64,000 nucleotides of DNA, from NCBI GenBank assembly GCA_013399115.1, contig VXAA01004234.1, forward strand, positions 385,320-449,319, in the 5' to 3' direction. The position numbers and the translations under genes are program-made. Source of the DNA: Anseranas semipalmata (taxonomy: Eukaryota > Chordata > Aves > Anseriformes > Anseranatidae). Positions 61,701 to 64,000 of the stretch are shown here, piece by piece (position 1 is the stretch's first letter; every line of letters begins with the position of its first letter). Below the pieces are notes generated by a model, which was given only the letters and a program-made list of their open reading frames with translations, searched no databases and was not told where the DNA came from.

Positions 61701-64000
61701 GTTTCCACCTCTGAAAGCTGCTATGGTATTCTTTCAGTTTGTTAAGTGCTTTCCCCTTTGAAAATGAGAGATAAATCAGATTAGTATCTTTTAAAATTTC
61801 TTGTTGCTTCTACAGTTTCATGTTTGCGTGATGCAGTCACCAGTGTGGTCTGAAGTGTTACACTGAATGACATCCATCTACTGTTACACCAGTATTTTCA
61901 GAATACTTCAGGAGAAAAAAAAAAAAAAAAAACTCCCTCTATATTTTTTAGCAAAGGAAATTGTAATACTCTTGAGAACCATAGGTTTGGTTTAGTAGGC
62001 TCTGTCTGGTGAGAGAAAGACACAAACTCATGTTCACAATTGATTTCAAAATAGTTAGCAGATTTGCACTTCTCTGTAGATGTTTTTCTGTTTTCAATAG
62101 GACTGGAACAAGATGTCATTGGTACATGGCAAAATTATTATGAAGTGAAAGCTGCCTAAGGATACTTAAATTTTGCAATGGGATGTGTTATGTGTGATGA
62201 ATTTTCTTGTGCAGTTTGTAGATCTGTTATCACAGGATCTAACCCAAAGACTCTTACATACAGTAGGACTCTTTCCAGTATCTACAAGTTTCAGGCATAT
62301 AAATTGGCACCAAATATTGTGTAACCCTCCTTTGAAGACTGCTTTTTATGAACTCACTTTATTCTTTCCTTCCGACAAACATAGCATCAGAATTAGAGTG
62401 GTGGATTCAGAACTCCCTTCACACCTGAACTTCAGGGAGCTGAAATCTGGTGCTGGAGTCCTGACCTCGTTAACAAACAACAGAAATATTGCTACTGGCT
62501 TGAATGCAATCAAGATTTCACTCTAGAAGACTAAGACCTAGGACTTATCTTTTGGATCAAACAAGAACACTAGCCCTAAACATTTATCTTTGATGAGGAA
62601 GTGCAGTTTCAAGTCAGTTTAGGCTTTGAAATCTATGGTTCAGATTTATTTCAAAGATGAGTTCACATGATTTAGAAGGCTTTGTAATCTGTGAATTTCA
62701 TGCTTTAAAAAAAATAGCTGGGAGCAGAATTAGTATGTGCAGAATAATAACAGTCCAGTTCAATTGCTATTTAGTTTGGAATGGTTGCTTTGAGAGCTTG
62801 TTGGAAAAGAGAAAAAATGCGATGAGAAGAAATATTTACTGTGCAAACTTTGCATGCCAATAAAGAAATTATAGAGAGACTATTGTTAGGCTTGACTCTG
62901 TAATTATAATTGAAGCACAAAGATGATCAAACACAAGACCATTTACAGTTAATCATTTTGACATTGCTTGATTTTTCCTATGAACCATAGAATAGAAGAA
63001 TCAAACAATATTATAACACAAGGGCCTAAACCTTAGGTGGTGCGAATCAACTTAGCTACTTCAGTTCAAACCATCATGCCAGTTTGACTCAGCTGATGGT
63101 TTGGCCTTACATTTTATTGTTATACTTTGAATCAGCTTTATTGGAGGAAAAATTATAAGTTAGATGTCAACACTACCTAGCAAAAAACTTGTGCAATGTT
63201 TATAACTGTCTAGTTTATTTCCTTTAAAGCACAGAAGGGATTTAGAAAATCTTTTTTTTTTTTTTTTTCATATTAAAGACTATTTCATTATTTAGAATAA
63301 ATTTATCTTTTTGAAACTAAAAGTCTGGGAAAAATAATTTATGTTGGGGATTAAATTACTCTTACTTGTCATTTTTTTAACATTATTATTATTCCATTGA
63401 AGTAACATCTACAGACCCTTGGTGAGGCCAGCACTCCATGGTGCTAAATATATAAATGGAAGTGATCTCACCTAGTTATTACCTTCTAGAAGTCCATCTT
63501 ATTTTCACGAGGTAGAGACTGCCAGAAAACTTCTAATCTCTCTTAAGATGGGAGAAGTCAGTCTGTAGATGTGCTTTTGCAGAAAGTAGGAGCCTAAGAA
63601 CACCTTAGATGAGATATCTGGCCTTTGGGAGTCCAGCATTAGCTGAGAAGAGTCCTATGATCACCTCACTTTCTCAGAAAATGTCAGCTAAAAAATATTA
63701 AAAAGGGGGAATAACGTGAAATGGTGGCACACTGTTACACAGAGACAGTAACATCCATTTGTAAGCAGTCCTTAAGTGCCCGTGTTCATTTGGACTCCAA
63801 AAATATTTGTAGACTTCTAGAGTTTTCCAAAATAATTAATCTTTCTCAATGATTAAGGCAGAACTTGCACATCAAAACTATCCTGATTCTTTCTTTCCAT
63901 GTTTGAATTTCAAGCTTGATGTTAAACTTTTAAGTTGGTGTGTGGTGAAGTAAACAAATAAAATAGAAAACTATGAATAAGCATGTTCAGCTGTGAACAT
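55797..64000. other. Unique intergenic/intronic sequence
   Basis: No gene, RNA or mobile element recognised in about 8.2 kb. Simple repeats: a T-rich run (56890-56901), mixed ATT/AAT stretches (about 57690-57732 and 61376-61396), A18 (61915-61932) and T17 (63252-63268). The longest frame (62173-62526, 117 codons) has no recognisable domain and no clear splice context. Confidence 0.55.

Noticed and set aside
62173..62526. 117-codon plus-strand frame with a protein-like composition
   Set aside because: No domain recognised and no matching neighbouring exon. Kept only as unique sequence; an RNA-seq or protein search could reopen it.
62985..63005. ATAGAATAGAAGAATC as a decayed CR1 octamer tail
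   Set aside because: Neither side carries the rest of the CR1 3' end.
1..64000. tRNA, rRNA, CRISPR, prokaryotic promoters or operons
   Set aside because: No cloverleaf, rRNA block, regularly spaced direct repeat or dense coding was seen. The sequence is vertebrate non-coding DNA.

Overview
This window looks like non-coding DNA from a bird genome. The main evidence is several CR1 retrotransposon pieces whose 3' ends carry the avian-type signature (tandem copies of an ATTCTATG-like octamer next to the motif read here as GGTTTGGGTTGGAA on the opposite strand). Two long terminal repeats (LTRs) of avian ERVL-like type support the same reading. The rest is AT-rich single-copy sequence with poly(A)/poly(T) runs and simple repeats. 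A 45-base run of N (11456-11500) and a single N (55288) show a draft assembly. The species and chromosome cannot be told from the sequence.

No host protein-coding gene, RNA gene or CRISPR array could be supported. The longest open frames belong to CR1, to an LTR, or to a frame running through the N gap; the others are short, lack recognisable domains and are about as long as expected by chance. The window is best described as intergenic or deep intronic.

Layout: 1-1.7 kb is unique sequence. 1.7-2.4 kb is a minus-strand CR1 that keeps the last ~148 codons of ORF2. A short CR1 lies at 7.5 kb. At 11.4-11.5 kb an assembly gap sits inside poly(A), followed by a low-repeat stretch (11.7-12.2 kb) with clustered TAATTA cores, which is the best candidate conserved non-coding element. 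An ancient CR1 scrap lies at 17.2 kb and a polypyrimidine tract at 17.8 kb. A 31-bp near-perfect palindrome is at 21.0 kb. A 74-bp CR1 tail is at 26.5 kb and a 22-bp perfect palindrome at 28.8 kb.

The most structured locus is 30.98-32.81 kb. It is a plus-strand CR1 with at least two large internal deletions, into which a minus-strand solo LTR (31898-32520) inserted with a near-perfect 5-bp target duplication. An ancient CR1 tail lies at 34.6 kb. The next 20 kb is unique sequence with microsatellites and further candidate conserved stretches (47.6-48.1 and 53.3-53.5 kb). A second solo LTR (54866-55791, plus strand) has a perfect ATTTC/ATTTC target duplication. The rest, to 64 kb, is unique AT-rich sequence.

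Recognised mobile elements add up to roughly 3.8 kb, about 6 % of the window, which fits a bird. There is no operon-like gene cooperation to describe; the readable history is one of transposable-element insertion, nesting and decay. I found no convincing new biological system. The points most worth checking are the nested LTR/CR1 locus, the two palindromes and the candidate conserved elements.
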